Below are positions 54,575 to 63,640 of a stretch of DNA of 64,000 nucleotides, one piece after another. The position numbers and the translations under genes are program-made. Positions within the stretch are counted from its first letter, which is position 1; each line of letters starts with the position of its first letter. Below the pieces are notes generated by a model. That model saw nothing but the letters and a program-made list of their open reading frames with translations. It was not told where the DNA came from and did no database searches. The DNA comes from Actinopolyspora lacussalsi (GTDB lineage: Bacteria > Actinomycetota > Actinomycetes > Mycobacteriales > Pseudonocardiaceae), in the NCBI GenBank assembly GCA_030803735.1, contig JAURUC010000001.1, positions 214,501 through 278,500 of the forward strand, given 5' to 3'.

Positions 54575-55690
54575 ATGACCTCGCAGTCCCTACCTCTCGT
54601 CTTCGACGCGCCCAAGCGGGGGATGCCTCCCAGGCATCTCGCCGATCTGTCCGCGGAACAGCGTCGTGCCGCCGTCTCCGAACTGGGTGAGAAGCCGTTC
54701 CGCGCACGGCAACTCGCGCAGCACTACTTCGGCAGGCTCACGGCCGATGTGTGGTCGATGAGTGATGTCCCGGCCGCCAGCAGGCAGGTGCTGGCGAACG
54801 AGCTGCTGCCCACGCTGTTGACCGCCGTGAACAACCTCGACACGGACGAGGGGGAGACCCGCAAGACGTTGTGGCGGGCTCACGACGGGACCACCCTGGA
54901 AAGCGTTCTGATGCGCTATCCGGAACGGGCCACCGTCTGCATCTCCAGCCAGGCGGGTTGTGGCATGGCCTGCCCGTTCTGCGCCACCGGGCAGGGAGGT
55001 CTGCAGCGCAACCTCTCGACCGCGGAGATAGTCGAACAGGTTCGGCAGGCCGCCGCCATGATGCGGGACGGTGAGCTGCCCGGTGGAGAGGGCAGGCTCT
55101 CCAACGTCGTTTTCATGGGCATGGGGGAGCCGCTGGCGAACTACCGAAGGGTCATCGACGCGGTGCACCGCATCTGTGACCCCGCCCCCGACGGGCTGGG
55201 ACTGTCCCAGCGCTCGGTGACCATCTCCACCGTGGGACTCGCACCCGCCATCCGACGAATGACGGAGGAAGGGCTCCAGGTCACGCTCGCCGTTTCGCTG
55301 CACGCACCCGATGACGAGTTGCGGGACACGCTGGTTCCGGTCAACAACCGCTGGAAGGTCGAGGAAGTGCTGCGGGCGGCACGTGGTTACGCCGAGCACA
55401 CCGGCAGGCGCGTCTCGGTGGAGTACGCGTTGATCCGCGAGATGAACGACCAGCCCTGGCGAGCCGATCTGCTCGGCAAACTGCTGCACGAGCACCTGGG
55501 GAGGTTCGCCCACGTCAACGTCATCCCGTTGAATCCCACGCCGGGAAGCAAGTGGGACGCGAGCCCGAAACCGGTGGAGCGCGAGTTCGTGCGCCGCGTG
55601 CGCGAGGCGGGGGTCTCCTGCACGGTGCGCGACACCCGCGGTCAGGAGATCGCCGCCGCGTGCGGGCAGCTGGCCGCCGAGAACTCCTGA
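54575..55690 (+). CDS. rlmN: Dual-specificity RNA methyltransferase RlmN
   Basis: A 371-residue radical-SAM enzyme that methylates C2 of A2503 in 23S rRNA and A37 in some tRNAs. The cluster motif is C129-x3-C133-x2-C136 (CGMACPFC); [13 protein letters not shown] and the late cysteine in [10 protein letters not shown], a methyl-carrying residue, are present. ATG 54575 begins the conserved region. Confidence 0.96.
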   Translation: MTSQSLPLVFDAPKRGMPPRHLADLSAEQRRAAVSELGEKPFRARQLAQHYFGRLTADVWSMSDVPAASRQVLANELLPTLLTAVNNLDTDEGETRKTLWRAHDGTTLESVLMRYPERATVCISSQAGCGMACPFCATGQGGLQRNLSTAEIVEQVRQAAAMMRDGELPGGEGRLSNVVFMGMGEPLANYRRVIDAVHRICDPAPDGLGLSQRSVTISTVGLAPAIRRMTEEGLQVTLAVSLHAPDDELRDTLVPVNNRWKVEEVLRAARGYAEHTGRRVSVEYALIREMNDQPWRADLLGKLLHEHLGRFAHVNVIPLNPTPGSKWDASPKPVEREFVRRVREAGVSCTVRDTRGQEIAAACGQLAAENS

Positions 55691-55819
55691 TCGAGGTTTT
55701 CCGGTCGGGCTCTGGCGGGATGCCCGCTCGCCGGTGCCTCTTTCGAGGATCTCCGGCTCCGGGGAGACCCGCGCACATCGACAGCACGACGGGAAGACAT
55801 CAGTGAGCAGCCGTGGGAG

Positions 55820-55850
55820 CGGCGTCGCGTAGTGCGCCTACGCGACGCCG
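55820..55850. terminator. Bidirectional hairpin between rlmN and DUF2631 gene
   Basis: CGGCGTCGCGTAG (55820-55832) and CTACGCGACGCCG (55838-55850) form a 13-bp perfect stem with a 5-base loop between convergent genes. U-runs are lacking on both sides. Confidence 0.65.
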
Positions 55851-55920
55851 GAGAGCTCCTCGCCCGAAACTCGGCGACGCGGCCCACCGCCCGGAGGGCG
55901 TGTCGGCATCGTCACGAGAT

Positions 55921-56220
55921 TCAGCGTCGCCACGAGGTGCGGCGCCTGCGCAGGTCGTAGATCAGCGCGATCGCCATTCCCAGCGCGATCACGATCAGCC
56001 AGATGTCCGCGCTGATGGGGCGGCCACCACCACTGAGGAGTCCCTGGTGGTTGCCGATGAGCATCATCACCATCGCGAAGGTGGAGAACCAGCCCGCGAT
56101 CTGGATGCCCTTCGGGAACGATCCGTGCCAGCCCCATTCCACCGAGGGCTCTTCGGCAGGATCGATCGCCTGGGTCGGTGTCCGTTCGCTCTGGGTTTGT
56201 TCCAGCTCCGTGCTTGCCAC
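55921..56220 (-). CDS. DUF2631 family membrane protein
   Basis: A 99-residue protein with a polar N-terminus, the conserved EEPSVEWGWHGSFPKG block, and two membrane helices (IQIAGWFSTFAMVMMLIG and IWLIVIALGMAIALIYDL). It ends in a basic RRRRTSWRR. This is the actinobacterial DUF2631 family, function unknown. GTG 56220 follows AGGAGGAG, which decides the start although the frame is open further. It is divergent from dxr. Confidence 0.85.
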   Translation of the reverse strand: MASTELEQTQSERTPTQAIDPAEEPSVEWGWHGSFPKGIQIAGWFSTFAMVMMLIGNHQGLLSGGGRPISADIWLIVIALGMAIALIYDLRRRRTSWRR

Positions 56221-56395
56221 GTTCTCCTCCTGTAACCGTCGCGACCCGCGGCCTCGGAGTCGCGGACGCCGAATCGTCGGCACGGGGCGGTACACGGCTT
56301 CGTAGCGGATCGAACTGCCGCACGGCACGAGGACCGCCGATGCCGACCATCCTCGCACACCGCCGGGCGGTGGCCGCCGCAGTGTTGTCGGCAGT

Positions 56396-56407
56396 GTGAC
56401 CGGTCAC
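56396..56407. promoter_or_regulatory. Perfect palindrome between DUF2631 gene and dxr
   Basis: GTGACCGGTCAC is a 12-bp perfect dyad in the 305-base divergent gap. It may be an operator. Nothing else stands out there apart from the dxr promoter. Confidence 0.35.
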
Positions 56408-56488
56408 TTCTGGCTCCCGATCGTTCCTTGCTCCCAGTCGGTCCGGGCCGGTTCGACGGCCACTCGGTTCCGCCGAACGCGACCGCGA

Positions 56489-56518
56489 TGACGTGTGACG
56501 TCGCCGATGGGTGACAAT
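56489..56518 (+). promoter_or_regulatory. Candidate leaderless dxr promoter
   Basis: TGACGT (56489-56494), an 18-base spacer and GACAAT (56513-56518), seven bases before ATG 56526. Confidence 0.4.
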
Positions 56519-56525
56519 GACCCCG

Positions 56526-57779
56526 ATGGTCTCCGCCCAACCGGATACGCGCGCCCGGCGCGAGGAACGCGACACGGTGCACACCGTCACGCTGCTGGGG
56601 TCCACCGGCTCCATCGGTACCCAGGCGTTGGAAGTCATCCGCCAGGCCCCCGAGCGGTTCCGGGTGGTCGGTCTGGCCGCCGGTGGCAACGATCCCGCGG
56701 CGCTGGCCGCGCAGGCCCTCGAACTCGGGGTGGAGGTCGTGGCCGTGGCCCGGGCCACGGCTGTGGAGGACGTGCAGCTCGCGCTCTACGCCGAGGCGCA
56801 GCGGCTCGGCTACTCGACCGGCCGTTTCCGGCTGCCACGGCTGTTGGCCGGACCGGACGCCGCCACGGATCTGGTGCGCGAGACCGAGGCCGATGTGGTC
56901 CTCAACGGCATGGACGGTTCGCGGGGGCTGCGTCCCACGCTCGCCGCTCTGCACGTCGGCTCGCGGTTGGCGCTGGCGAACAAGGAGTCGCTGGTCGCGG
57001 GGGGACCGCTGGTCACGAGGGCCGCTTCCCCCGGGCAGATCGTCCCGGTGGACTCCGAGCACTCCGCGCTGGCGCAGTGCCTGTGGGCCGGTCGGGACGA
57101 GGAGGTGGAACGGCTCGTGCTGACCGCCTCCGGTGGGCCGTTCCGGGGTTACGGCCGCGAGGCGTTGCACGAGGTGAGCGTCGAGCAGGCGCTCGCACAC
57201 CCCACGTGGTCCATGGGGACGGTCGTGACCATCAACTCGGCGACGATGGTGAACAAGAGTCTGGAACTGATCGAGGCCCACCTGCTGTTCGGCGTGGAGT
57301 ACGAGCGCATCGACGTCGTGGTGCATCCGCAGTCGATCGTGCACTCGATGGTCACCTACGTCGACGGCGCCACCATCGCGCAGGCCAGCACGCCCGACAT
57401 GCGGCTGCCGATCGCGCTCGGCCTGGGCTGGCCCGACCGGATAGGCGGAGTCACCCCACGGCTGACGTTCGAACAGGCGGCCTCGTGGACCTTCGAACCG
57501 CTCGACGACACGGCCTTTCCCGCGGTTCGACTGGCTCGGGAGGCCGGTGGGCGGGGCGGATGCCTGCCCGCGATCTACAACGCCGCGAACGAGGAGGCAG
57601 TGGCCGCGTTCGTCGCCGGTAACAGTCGTTTCACCAGCATCGTGCACACTGTGGAGGAGGTACTGGCAGGGGCCGACGCCTGGTGCGCCGAGCCGGCCAG
57701 CGTGGACGAGGTGTTCGAAGCCGAGGAGTGGGCCCGCCGCAGAGCCCGCGAACTCGCCGGTATGGAAAGAGCGCATTGA
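56526..57779 (+). CDS. dxr: 1-deoxy-D-xylulose-5-phosphate reductoisomerase
   Basis: A 417-residue NADPH-dependent enzyme that makes MEP, the committed step of the non-mevalonate isoprenoid pathway. The NADPH-binding motif is [44 protein letters not shown] and [15 protein letters not shown] blocks line the active site. Starts at GTG 56511 and ATG 56517 are also in frame; 56526 is chosen for its distance to the -10. Its stop overlaps the rip1 start by one base (TGATG). Confidence 0.95.
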   Translation: MVSAQPDTRARREERDTVHTVTLLGSTGSIGTQALEVIRQAPERFRVVGLAAGGNDPAALAAQALELGVEVVAVARATAVEDVQLALYAEAQRLGYSTGRFRLPRLLAGPDAATDLVRETEADVVLNGMDGSRGLRPTLAALHVGSRLALANKESLVAGGPLVTRAASPGQIVPVDSEHSALAQCLWAGRDEEVERLVLTASGGPFRGYGREALHEVSVEQALAHPTWSMGTVVTINSATMVNKSLELIEAHLLFGVEYERIDVVVHPQSIVHSMVTYVDGATIAQASTPDMRLPIALGLGWPDRIGGVTPRLTFEQAASWTFEPLDDTAFPAVRLAREAGGRGGCLPAIYNAANEEAVAAFVAGNSRFTSIVHTVEEVLAGADAWCAEPASVDEVFEAEEWARRRARELAGMERAH

Positions 57780-59059
57780 TGCTTGTCGTGCTGGGCATCC
57801 TGATTTTCTTCCTCGGGCTGTTGTTCTCGATCGCTTGGCACGAGTTGGGCCACCTCGCGACGGCGAAGATGTTCGGCGTCAAGGTGACCCAGTACATGGT
57901 CGGGTTCGGCCGCACGCTGTTCTCCCGGCAGGGCAAGGAGACGGAGTACGGCGTCAAGGCCGTTCCGTTCGGCGGCTTCATCCGGATGATCGGCATGTTC
58001 CCGCCGAAGCGGGACGAGGAGTACGGGCGCACGGCTTCCTCCGCACCGTGGCGGGCCATGGTCGAGGACGCCAGGCAGGCCGTGGCCGAGGAGGTCCGGC
58101 CCGAGGACTCCCACCGGCAGTTCTACCAGCGCAAACCCTGGAAGCGGATCATCGTGATGGCCGCGGGGCCGTTCATGAACCTGATCCTGGCCATCGGCAT
58201 CTTCACCTCGGTGCTGATGGGCTACGGGATCGCGGAGCCCACCACCACGATTCGCTCCGTCAGCGAGTGCGTGGTGCCCGCCGACCAGAGCACGGAGGAG
58301 TGTCCTCCGGACGCGCCGAAGTCACCCGCGGCGGCCGCGGGTTTCCGGCCCGGTGACGAGATCATCCGGTTCAACGGTCAGTGGGTCGAGTCGTGGTCGG
58401 AGCTGCGCAACTCGATCCGCGATGCCTCCGGCACCGCGACCGTGCTCGTCGAGCGGGACGGGGAGAGGCTCACGCTCCGCCCCGAGCTCATGCAGAATCC
58501 CCAGCCGAGACTGGGTGAGGCGGAGGGCTTGGTCGAGGTCGGTTTCCTCGGGGTGGTCCCCACCGATCACCTGGTGCGGCAGAACTTCGGTCAGGTCGTC
58601 ACCCGGATCGGCACCATGATCGGCGCGACCGCGCAGAAGGTCGTGGAGCTGCCCAGCAAGGTACCTGATCTGGTGGCCGCCATCGGTGGGCAGGAGCGAG
58701 CGGAGGACTCCCCGGTTGGTGTGGTCGGCGCGAGTCGGCTGGGCGGTGAGGTGCTCTCCTACGACGAGCTCTCCGTCAGTGCCCGGTTGATCATGATGGT
58801 GCAGCTGTTGGCGGGTGTGAACCTCTCGTTGTTCCTGATCAACATGCTGCCCCTGCTGCCGTTGGACGGTGGGCACATCGCTGGAGCGTTCTGGGAGGCG
58901 CTGCGGCGCAACTTCGCGAAGCTGACCCGCAGGCCCGATCCGGGCCCGTTCGACACGGCCAAGCTGATGCCGCTGGCCTACGGGATCAGCATCGTGTTCA
59001 TCGCGTACTCGCTGCTGGTGTTGGTCGCGGACGTGGTCAACCCGGTCACGCTCACTTGA
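57779..59059 (+). CDS. rip1: Site-2 intramembrane metalloprotease Rip1 (RseP type)
   Basis: A 426-residue M50 protease. HExxH is at residues 21-25 (AWHELGHLATAKMF) in the first helix. A GxxxN-like membrane segment (MNLILAIGIFTSVL), one PDZ domain (AAAGFRPGDEIIRFNGQWVESWSEL) and the LDGG metal motif INMLPLLPLDGGHIAG follow. In mycobacteria Rip1 cuts anti-sigma factors after a first cleavage. The order dxr-rip1-ispG equals Rv2870c-2868c. The start overlaps the dxr stop. Confidence 0.95.
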   Translation: MLVVLGILIFFLGLLFSIAWHELGHLATAKMFGVKVTQYMVGFGRTLFSRQGKETEYGVKAVPFGGFIRMIGMFPPKRDEEYGRTASSAPWRAMVEDARQAVAEEVRPEDSHRQFYQRKPWKRIIVMAAGPFMNLILAIGIFTSVLMGYGIAEPTTTIRSVSECVVPADQSTEECPPDAPKSPAAAAGFRPGDEIIRFNGQWVESWSELRNSIRDASGTATVLVERDGERLTLRPELMQNPQPRLGEAEGLVEVGFLGVVPTDHLVRQNFGQVVTRIGTMIGATAQKVVELPSKVPDLVAAIGGQERAEDSPVGVVGASRLGGEVLSYDELSVSARLIMMVQLLAGVNLSLFLINMLPLLPLDGGHIAGAFWEALRRNFAKLTRRPDPGPFDTAKLMPLAYGISIVFIAYSLLVLVADVVNPVTLT

Positions 59060-59118
59060 GGCTCCCCGGGGAGCAGCGTTCCGAAGGCCCCGCAGTGTCA
59101 CACACAGTGTTATTAAAC

Positions 59119-59161
59119 TCACTCGAAAGGCCTGCTAAGAAGACGGGCATCACTCGAAAGG
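59119..59161. repeat. 12-bp direct repeats upstream of ispG
   Basis: TCACTCGAAAGG occurs at 59119-59130 and 59150-59161, 31 bp (about three helical turns) apart, next to AT-rich GTGTTATTAAAC. This looks like a pair of regulator half-sites about 150 bases before ispG. Confidence 0.5.
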
Positions 59162-59306
59162 TGACTTCCCGTTCGAGTCGTGGTGCGTGCCGGTATCGTG
59201 GGTGGCGGTCCGGTGCCTCTCACCCGCCGGGCCCCGTCACCCCGAGGTTCCCGTCATGTCGCGGGACCGACAATTCGATCCGCATTGCGAAGGTGGAGAA
59301 GACGCG

Positions 59307-60455
59307 ATGACCGTCGATCTGGGTATGCCCGCCAATCCCGAACCGGTACTCGCGGAACGGCGTAAAACCCGCCAGTTACAGGTCGGGCCGGTCGGTGTTG
59401 GTAGTGATCATCCGGTTTCGGTGCAGACGATGACGACGACGAACACCACCGATATCAACGGGACGTTGCAGCAGATCGCGGAGTTGACCGCGTCGGGGTG
59501 TGACATCGTGCGTGTGGCGTGTCCGACCTCTGATGATGCCGAGGCGTTGCCGGTCATCGCGCGGAAGTCGCAGATTCCGGTGATCGCTGATATTCATTTC
59601 CAGCCGAAGTACGTGTTCGCGGCGATCGAGGCGGGCTGTGCGGGGGTTCGGGTCAATCCGGGCAACATCCGCAAGTTCGATGATCAGGTCAAGGAGATCT
59701 CCCGGGCGGCCAAGGACACCGGCACGCCGATCCGTATCGGGGTCAACGCGGGTTCGCTGGATCCGCGCATGATGGAGAAGTACGGCAAGGCCGTGCCCGA
59801 GGCGCTGGCGGAGTCGGCGTTGTGGGAGGCCGGGTTGTTCGCCGAGCACGATTTTCACGACGTCAAGATCTCGGTCAAGCACAACGATCCGGTGGTGATG
59901 GTGCGGGCTTATGAGATCCTCGCCGAGCGGTGTGACTACCCGTTGCATCTGGGGGTGACCGAGGCGGGTCCGGCTTTTCAGGGCACGATCAAGTCGGCGG
60001 TGGCTTTCGGTTCGCTGCTGCGGCAGGGCATCGGGGACACGATCCGTGTGTCGTTGTCGGCCCCGCCGGTGGAGGAGATCAAGGTGGGTACCCAGATTCT
60101 GCAGTCGTTGAATCTGCGGCCGCGCAAGTTGGAGATCGTGTCCTGCCCGTCGTGTGGGCGGGCGCAGGTCGATGTTTACAAGCTCGCCGACGAGGTCACC
60201 GCCGGCCTGGAGGGCATGGAGGTGCCGCTGCGGGTGGCGGTGATGGGTTGCGTGGTCAACGGGCCGGGCGAGGCCCGCGAGGCCGATCTCGGGGTGGCCT
60301 CGGGTAACGGCAAGGGGCAGATCTTCGTCAAGGGCGAGGTGATCAAGACCGTGCCCGAGAGCCAGATCGTGGAAACCCTCATCGAAGAAGCCGGACGCCT
60401 GGCGGAGGGCATGGAGCAGAGCTCCGACGAGTCGCCGACCGTCACCGTCGGTTGA
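59307..60455 (+). CDS. ispG: 4-hydroxy-3-methylbut-2-enyl-diphosphate synthase (IspG/GcpE)
   Basis: A 382-residue iron-sulfur enzyme converting MEcPP to HMBPP late in the MEP pathway. The TIM-barrel half begins [19 protein letters not shown]. The [4Fe-4S] ligands are in SCPSCGRAQ and [14 protein letters not shown] 59307 follows GGTGGAGAAG. Codon choice differs from neighbours: Asp is GAT 13 times against GAC 7, and TTG is frequent, whereas in dxr GAT is 4 of 18. Confidence 0.96.
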   Translation: MTVDLGMPANPEPVLAERRKTRQLQVGPVGVGSDHPVSVQTMTTTNTTDINGTLQQIAELTASGCDIVRVACPTSDDAEALPVIARKSQIPVIADIHFQPKYVFAAIEAGCAGVRVNPGNIRKFDDQVKEISRAAKDTGTPIRIGVNAGSLDPRMMEKYGKAVPEALAESALWEAGLFAEHDFHDVKISVKHNDPVVMVRAYEILAERCDYPLHLGVTEAGPAFQGTIKSAVAFGSLLRQGIGDTIRVSLSAPPVEEIKVGTQILQSLNLRPRKLEIVSCPSCGRAQVDVYKLADEVTAGLEGMEVPLRVAVMGCVVNGPGEAREADLGVASGNGKGQIFVKGEVIKTVPESQIVETLIEEAGRLAEGMEQSSDESPTVTVG

Positions 60456-60494
60456 CCGGTGCGGCATCCGCTGTCCGGTTATCGCTGCAGCGGG

Positions 60495-60515
60495 CGGCCC
60501 GTCGTCGGCGGGCCG
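60495..60515 (+). terminator. Hairpin after ispG
   Basis: CGGCCCG (60495-60501) and CGGGCCG (60509-60515) form a 7-bp stem with a 7-base loop, followed by TTCC, 40 bases after the stop. Confidence 0.45.
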
Positions 60516-60667
60516 TTCCGACTCGCCCCTTAGAGGGTCCTTCCGGCGGGATTCCCTGGTCATGACGGCGTTCCCGCTCGAAAAACTCCTTCGATCGGGT
60601 GATCTCGGTGCGGAATACCTCACTTCCGGGATGTCTCGTGCGGCGTTGTCCCACGGGTTTCTGGCAC

Positions 60668-60686
60668 GCTTGAGCAGTGCTCAAGC
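60668..60686. promoter_or_regulatory. 19-bp perfect palindrome over the GNAT start codon
   Basis: GCTTGAGCA-G-TGCTCAAGC is an uninterrupted dyad centred on the G of the GTG start at 60677. It could be an operator or an mRNA hairpin that hides the start codon. Confidence 0.65.
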
Positions 60687-61513
60687 TCGCGGGTGCGCGG
60701 TTGTTACAGGGACGGGACTTGGCAAGCGTTCGTTCCCTGCTCGAATCGGATCCCGTGGCCGCCTGCATGGTGCTTTCCCGAATCGAGGCCGCCGAGATCG
60801 ACCCGGTCTATCTGAGTGGCGAGCTGTGGGGATTCGGCAGCGGCTTCGAGGGGCTCTGCTACTCCGGTGCCAATCTCATACCGCTGCGCGGGGGCAGGGA
60901 CGCGATGCGCGCTTTCGCCGATCGCGCGGCTCGACGCAGGCGGGTGTGTTCCTCGCTCGTCGGACCCGCCAGGCAGGTCATGTCACTGTGGTCCGAGTTG
61001 TCCGCCAACTGGGGACCCGCCAGAGAGGTGCGTCCCGAGCAGCCGTTGCTGGCGTTGTCCGAACCTCCCGCGGGATGGGTGGACCCCGCGGTGCGCCAGG
61101 TCCGTTCCGAGGAACTCGACAGCTACCTGCCCGCGGCGGTGTCCATGTTCGTCGAGGAGGTCGGCGTGGATCCCCGCCGCAACGGTGGTGCCGTGGGTTA
61201 CCGCGCGCGAATGGCCGACCTGATAGCCAGTGGACGCGCGTTCGCCCGGTTCGAGGACGGCCAGGTGGTCTTCAAGGCGGAGATCGGTGCGATCTCCGGG
61301 ACCGTCGGTCAGATCCAGGGGGTCTGGGTACGCCCCGATCGGCGTGGCAGTGGGCTGGGGGCCGCCGGTACGGCGGCCGTCGCCGACCACCTGGTCCGCC
61401 GGATGGGGCGCAGGGCGAGCCTTTACGTCAACGATTTCAACATCGCCGCCAGAGCGGCCTACCGAAAGATCGGATTCCGGCGGGCCGGAACGTTCAGCAC
61501 CGTACTGCTCTAG
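60677..61513 (+). CDS. GNAT acetyltransferase with DUF4081 N-terminal domain
   Basis: A 278-residue two-domain protein. The N-terminal half (LASVRSLLESDPVAACMVLSRIE, LWGFGSGFEGLCYSGANLIPL) is DUF4081. The C-terminal half is a GNAT fold with the acetyl-CoA loop RPDRRGSGLGAAG and YVNDFNIAARAAYRKIGFRRAG. It matches Rv2867c, which also follows ispG; the substrate is unknown. GTG 60677 lies in the centre of a 19-bp palindrome, and no ribosome-binding site is evident. Confidence 0.88.
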   Translation: MLKLAGARLLQGRDLASVRSLLESDPVAACMVLSRIEAAEIDPVYLSGELWGFGSGFEGLCYSGANLIPLRGGRDAMRAFADRAARRRRVCSSLVGPARQVMSLWSELSANWGPAREVRPEQPLLALSEPPAGWVDPAVRQVRSEELDSYLPAAVSMFVEEVGVDPRRNGGAVGYRARMADLIASGRAFARFEDGQVVFKAEIGAISGTVGQIQGVWVRPDRRGSGLGAAGTAAVADHLVRRMGRRASLYVNDFNIAARAAYRKIGFRRAGTFSTVLL

Positions 61514-61745
61514 TAGAGCTCTGCTACCCCCGGTTCTCTCCCGTGTTCGCTCGGCGGAACATCCCGCTCGGCTCTAGCCGTGGCGAGACCCGAGCCCGGG
61601 CATGACGGCGAGGTGATTGTGAATCGAAACACTTCCTACTCGCTGTAATGCGTTCGGTGGACATTTCCCCCTGTTCAGCGACCTCGGTCGTGCCTTGGTG
61701 CGTTCTGCGCAACACAGCACGCACGACACCTGGACGATTCTTCGG

Positions 61746-61751
61746 CATACT
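61746..61751 (+). promoter_or_regulatory. -10 element of a probable leaderless PBP gene
   Basis: CATACT ends seven bases before GTG 61759, with no ribosome-binding site. Confidence 0.4.
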
Positions 61752-61758
61752 GCGATCT

Positions 61759-63567
61759 GTGCGTACAGCTCGTGCTCTCAGTGCTCTGACGGGACTGCTC
61801 GTTACCCTGCCGCTGGCTTCCTGCGGCGTGTTCGACTCCGGACCCTCGGCCGAGGACGCGGCGGCCGCCTATCTGCGTGACTTCGCCGCAGGCGACAACG
61901 CGGCGGCTGCCCGCCGCACCGACGCACCGGAAACCGCTCGAGAGTTCCTGGGCGAGACCAGGCGGAATCTCTCGCCGGAGAAGGTCGAGGCCTCCGTCAC
62001 CGGGGTCGACTCCGGGGACGGTGGCAGTCCCACCACCGCGAAGTTCCACGTTTCGTGGCAGTTCGGCTCCGACCGGGTCTGGAACTACGACGGTGAACTC
62101 GAGCTGCGCGAGAGCGACGACTCCTGGAAGGTCCACTGGCGGCCCTCCGTGGTGCATCCCGAGCTCGGTTCGGGGCAGAGCCTGCGCTACCAGCTGGATC
62201 CCGCCACTCCCGCGCCGGTCCTGGGGCGAGACGGTACCCGTCTGATGGGGCCCCAACGACTGATCCGCGTCACCGTGGTGCGCAAGGAGGTGGACAACCT
62301 CTCCGAGGTAGCCGGGTCACTGGCGCGGGGTCTGGAACCGGTGGCACCCACGGTCACCGCGCGGGGAATAGTCGAGGGCGCCAAGGACACCCCCGAGAAC
62401 CAGGCCTACACCGTGGTCACACTGCGCCTGTCCGACTACCGGCGGGTTAAGTCCGCGATATACGAGTTACCAGGCGTCCGGTTCCCGGACAGGACCGCCC
62501 TGGTGGCCTCGGAACAGGGCTACGCCTCCCAGGTGCTGCCCGCCATCTCCGAGAGCAGGAAGGACCGGTTGAACGGCAGCGACGGCTGGCGCGTCTTCAC
62601 GGCGAACTCCTCCGGCGCGGAGCTGAAAACGCTGCACCGGGCCGAACCCGAGCCTACCGAGGCGCTCCGGACCACACTCAGCGACAAGGTGCAGCGTGCC
62701 GCCGAGAACGCGGTCGACCCGATCGACAAGCCCGCCATGATCGTGGCGATGCGCCCCTCCAGCGGCGGGGTGCTGGCGGTCGCGCAGAACGAGTCCGCCG
62801 ACGACAAGGGCGCACTGGCGCTGACGGGGCAGTACCCGCCGGGGTCCACCTTCAAGATGGCGACCGCTCTGGCGACTCTCGAAGCCGGCGAGGCCGACAT
62901 CGGGACGAAGCTCGGTTGTCCCGCGGAGCGGACCTTCAACGGCAAGACACTGCCCAACGCGCATCATTTCGACCTCGGCCGCGTGACCATGAAGAAGGCC
63001 TTCGCCGAGTCCTGCAACACCACCTTCGCCGGACTGGCCTCCCGGTTGCCCGCCTCGGCGTTGCCGACGGCCGCCGAGAAACTGGGAATCGGCGCCGACT
63101 TCGCGATCCCCGGCATGACCACCCTGACGGGAGAAGTGCCCTCCTCCGAGGAGGAGGTGACGCGTGCGGTCAACGGCATCGGCCAGGGCAAGGTGCTCAC
63201 CAGCCCGTTCGGGATGGCGCTGGCCAGCGCCTCGGTGGCCCACGGCTCCATGCCCACTCCCAAACTGCTCGAATCAGCCGAGACGCGAGTGAACGAGCAG
63301 GCGAAACGCGCCCCCTCCGAGCAGGCGTTGCGGAAACTCCGCGAGATGATGCGGGAGGTCGTGCGTTCCGGGACCGCCACCGAGTTGTCCGGCCTCGGCG
63401 AGGTGGCGGGTAAGACGGGGACCGCACAGTTCGGCGACGGCAGTCGGGCGCACGGTTGGTTCACCGGGTACCGGGGGGATCTGTCGTTCGCGGTGCTGGT
63501 GACCGACGCCGGGACCTCGGAGCGGGCGGTTCGGGTCTCGAAGAAGTTTCTCGACGGGGTCGGCTGA
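61759..63567 (+). CDS. Penicillin-binding lipoprotein (PBP2a/Rv2864c type)
   Basis: A 602-residue lipoprotein transpeptidase. The signal ends in the lipobox LASC (LPLASCGVF). An NTF2-like MecA_N domain (AEDAAAAYLRDFAAGDNAAAA) and a dimerisation domain precede the transpeptidase. Active-site motifs: SxxK in PPGSTFKMA, SxN in ESCNTTFAG, KTG in AGKTGTAQFGDG. It cross-links peptidoglycan outside the membrane. Position after the GNAT gene matches M. tuberculosis Rv2864c (PBP-lipo). GTG 61759 places the signal peptide correctly. Confidence 0.93.
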   Translation: MRTARALSALTGLLVTLPLASCGVFDSGPSAEDAAAAYLRDFAAGDNAAAARRTDAPETAREFLGETRRNLSPEKVEASVTGVDSGDGGSPTTAKFHVSWQFGSDRVWNYDGELELRESDDSWKVHWRPSVVHPELGSGQSLRYQLDPATPAPVLGRDGTRLMGPQRLIRVTVVRKEVDNLSEVAGSLARGLEPVAPTVTARGIVEGAKDTPENQAYTVVTLRLSDYRRVKSAIYELPGVRFPDRTALVASEQGYASQVLPAISESRKDRLNGSDGWRVFTANSSGAELKTLHRAEPEPTEALRTTLSDKVQRAAENAVDPIDKPAMIVAMRPSSGGVLAVAQNESADDKGALALTGQYPPGSTFKMATALATLEAGEADIGTKLGCPAERTFNGKTLPNAHHFDLGRVTMKKAFAESCNTTFAGLASRLPASALPTAAEKLGIGADFAIPGMTTLTGEVPSSEEEVTRAVNGIGQGKVLTSPFGMALASASVAHGSMPTPKLLESAETRVNEQAKRAPSEQALRKLREMMREVVRSGTATELSGLGEVAGKTGTAQFGDGSRAHGWFTGYRGDLSFAVLVTDAGTSERAVRVSKKFLDGVG

Positions 63568-63640
63568 TCCCGGTGTGTTAGGTTGTCGCGCACCGTGCCG
63601 TTCCGGGTGCGGTGCGAGATCACCGTGGACGGGAGTGGAT

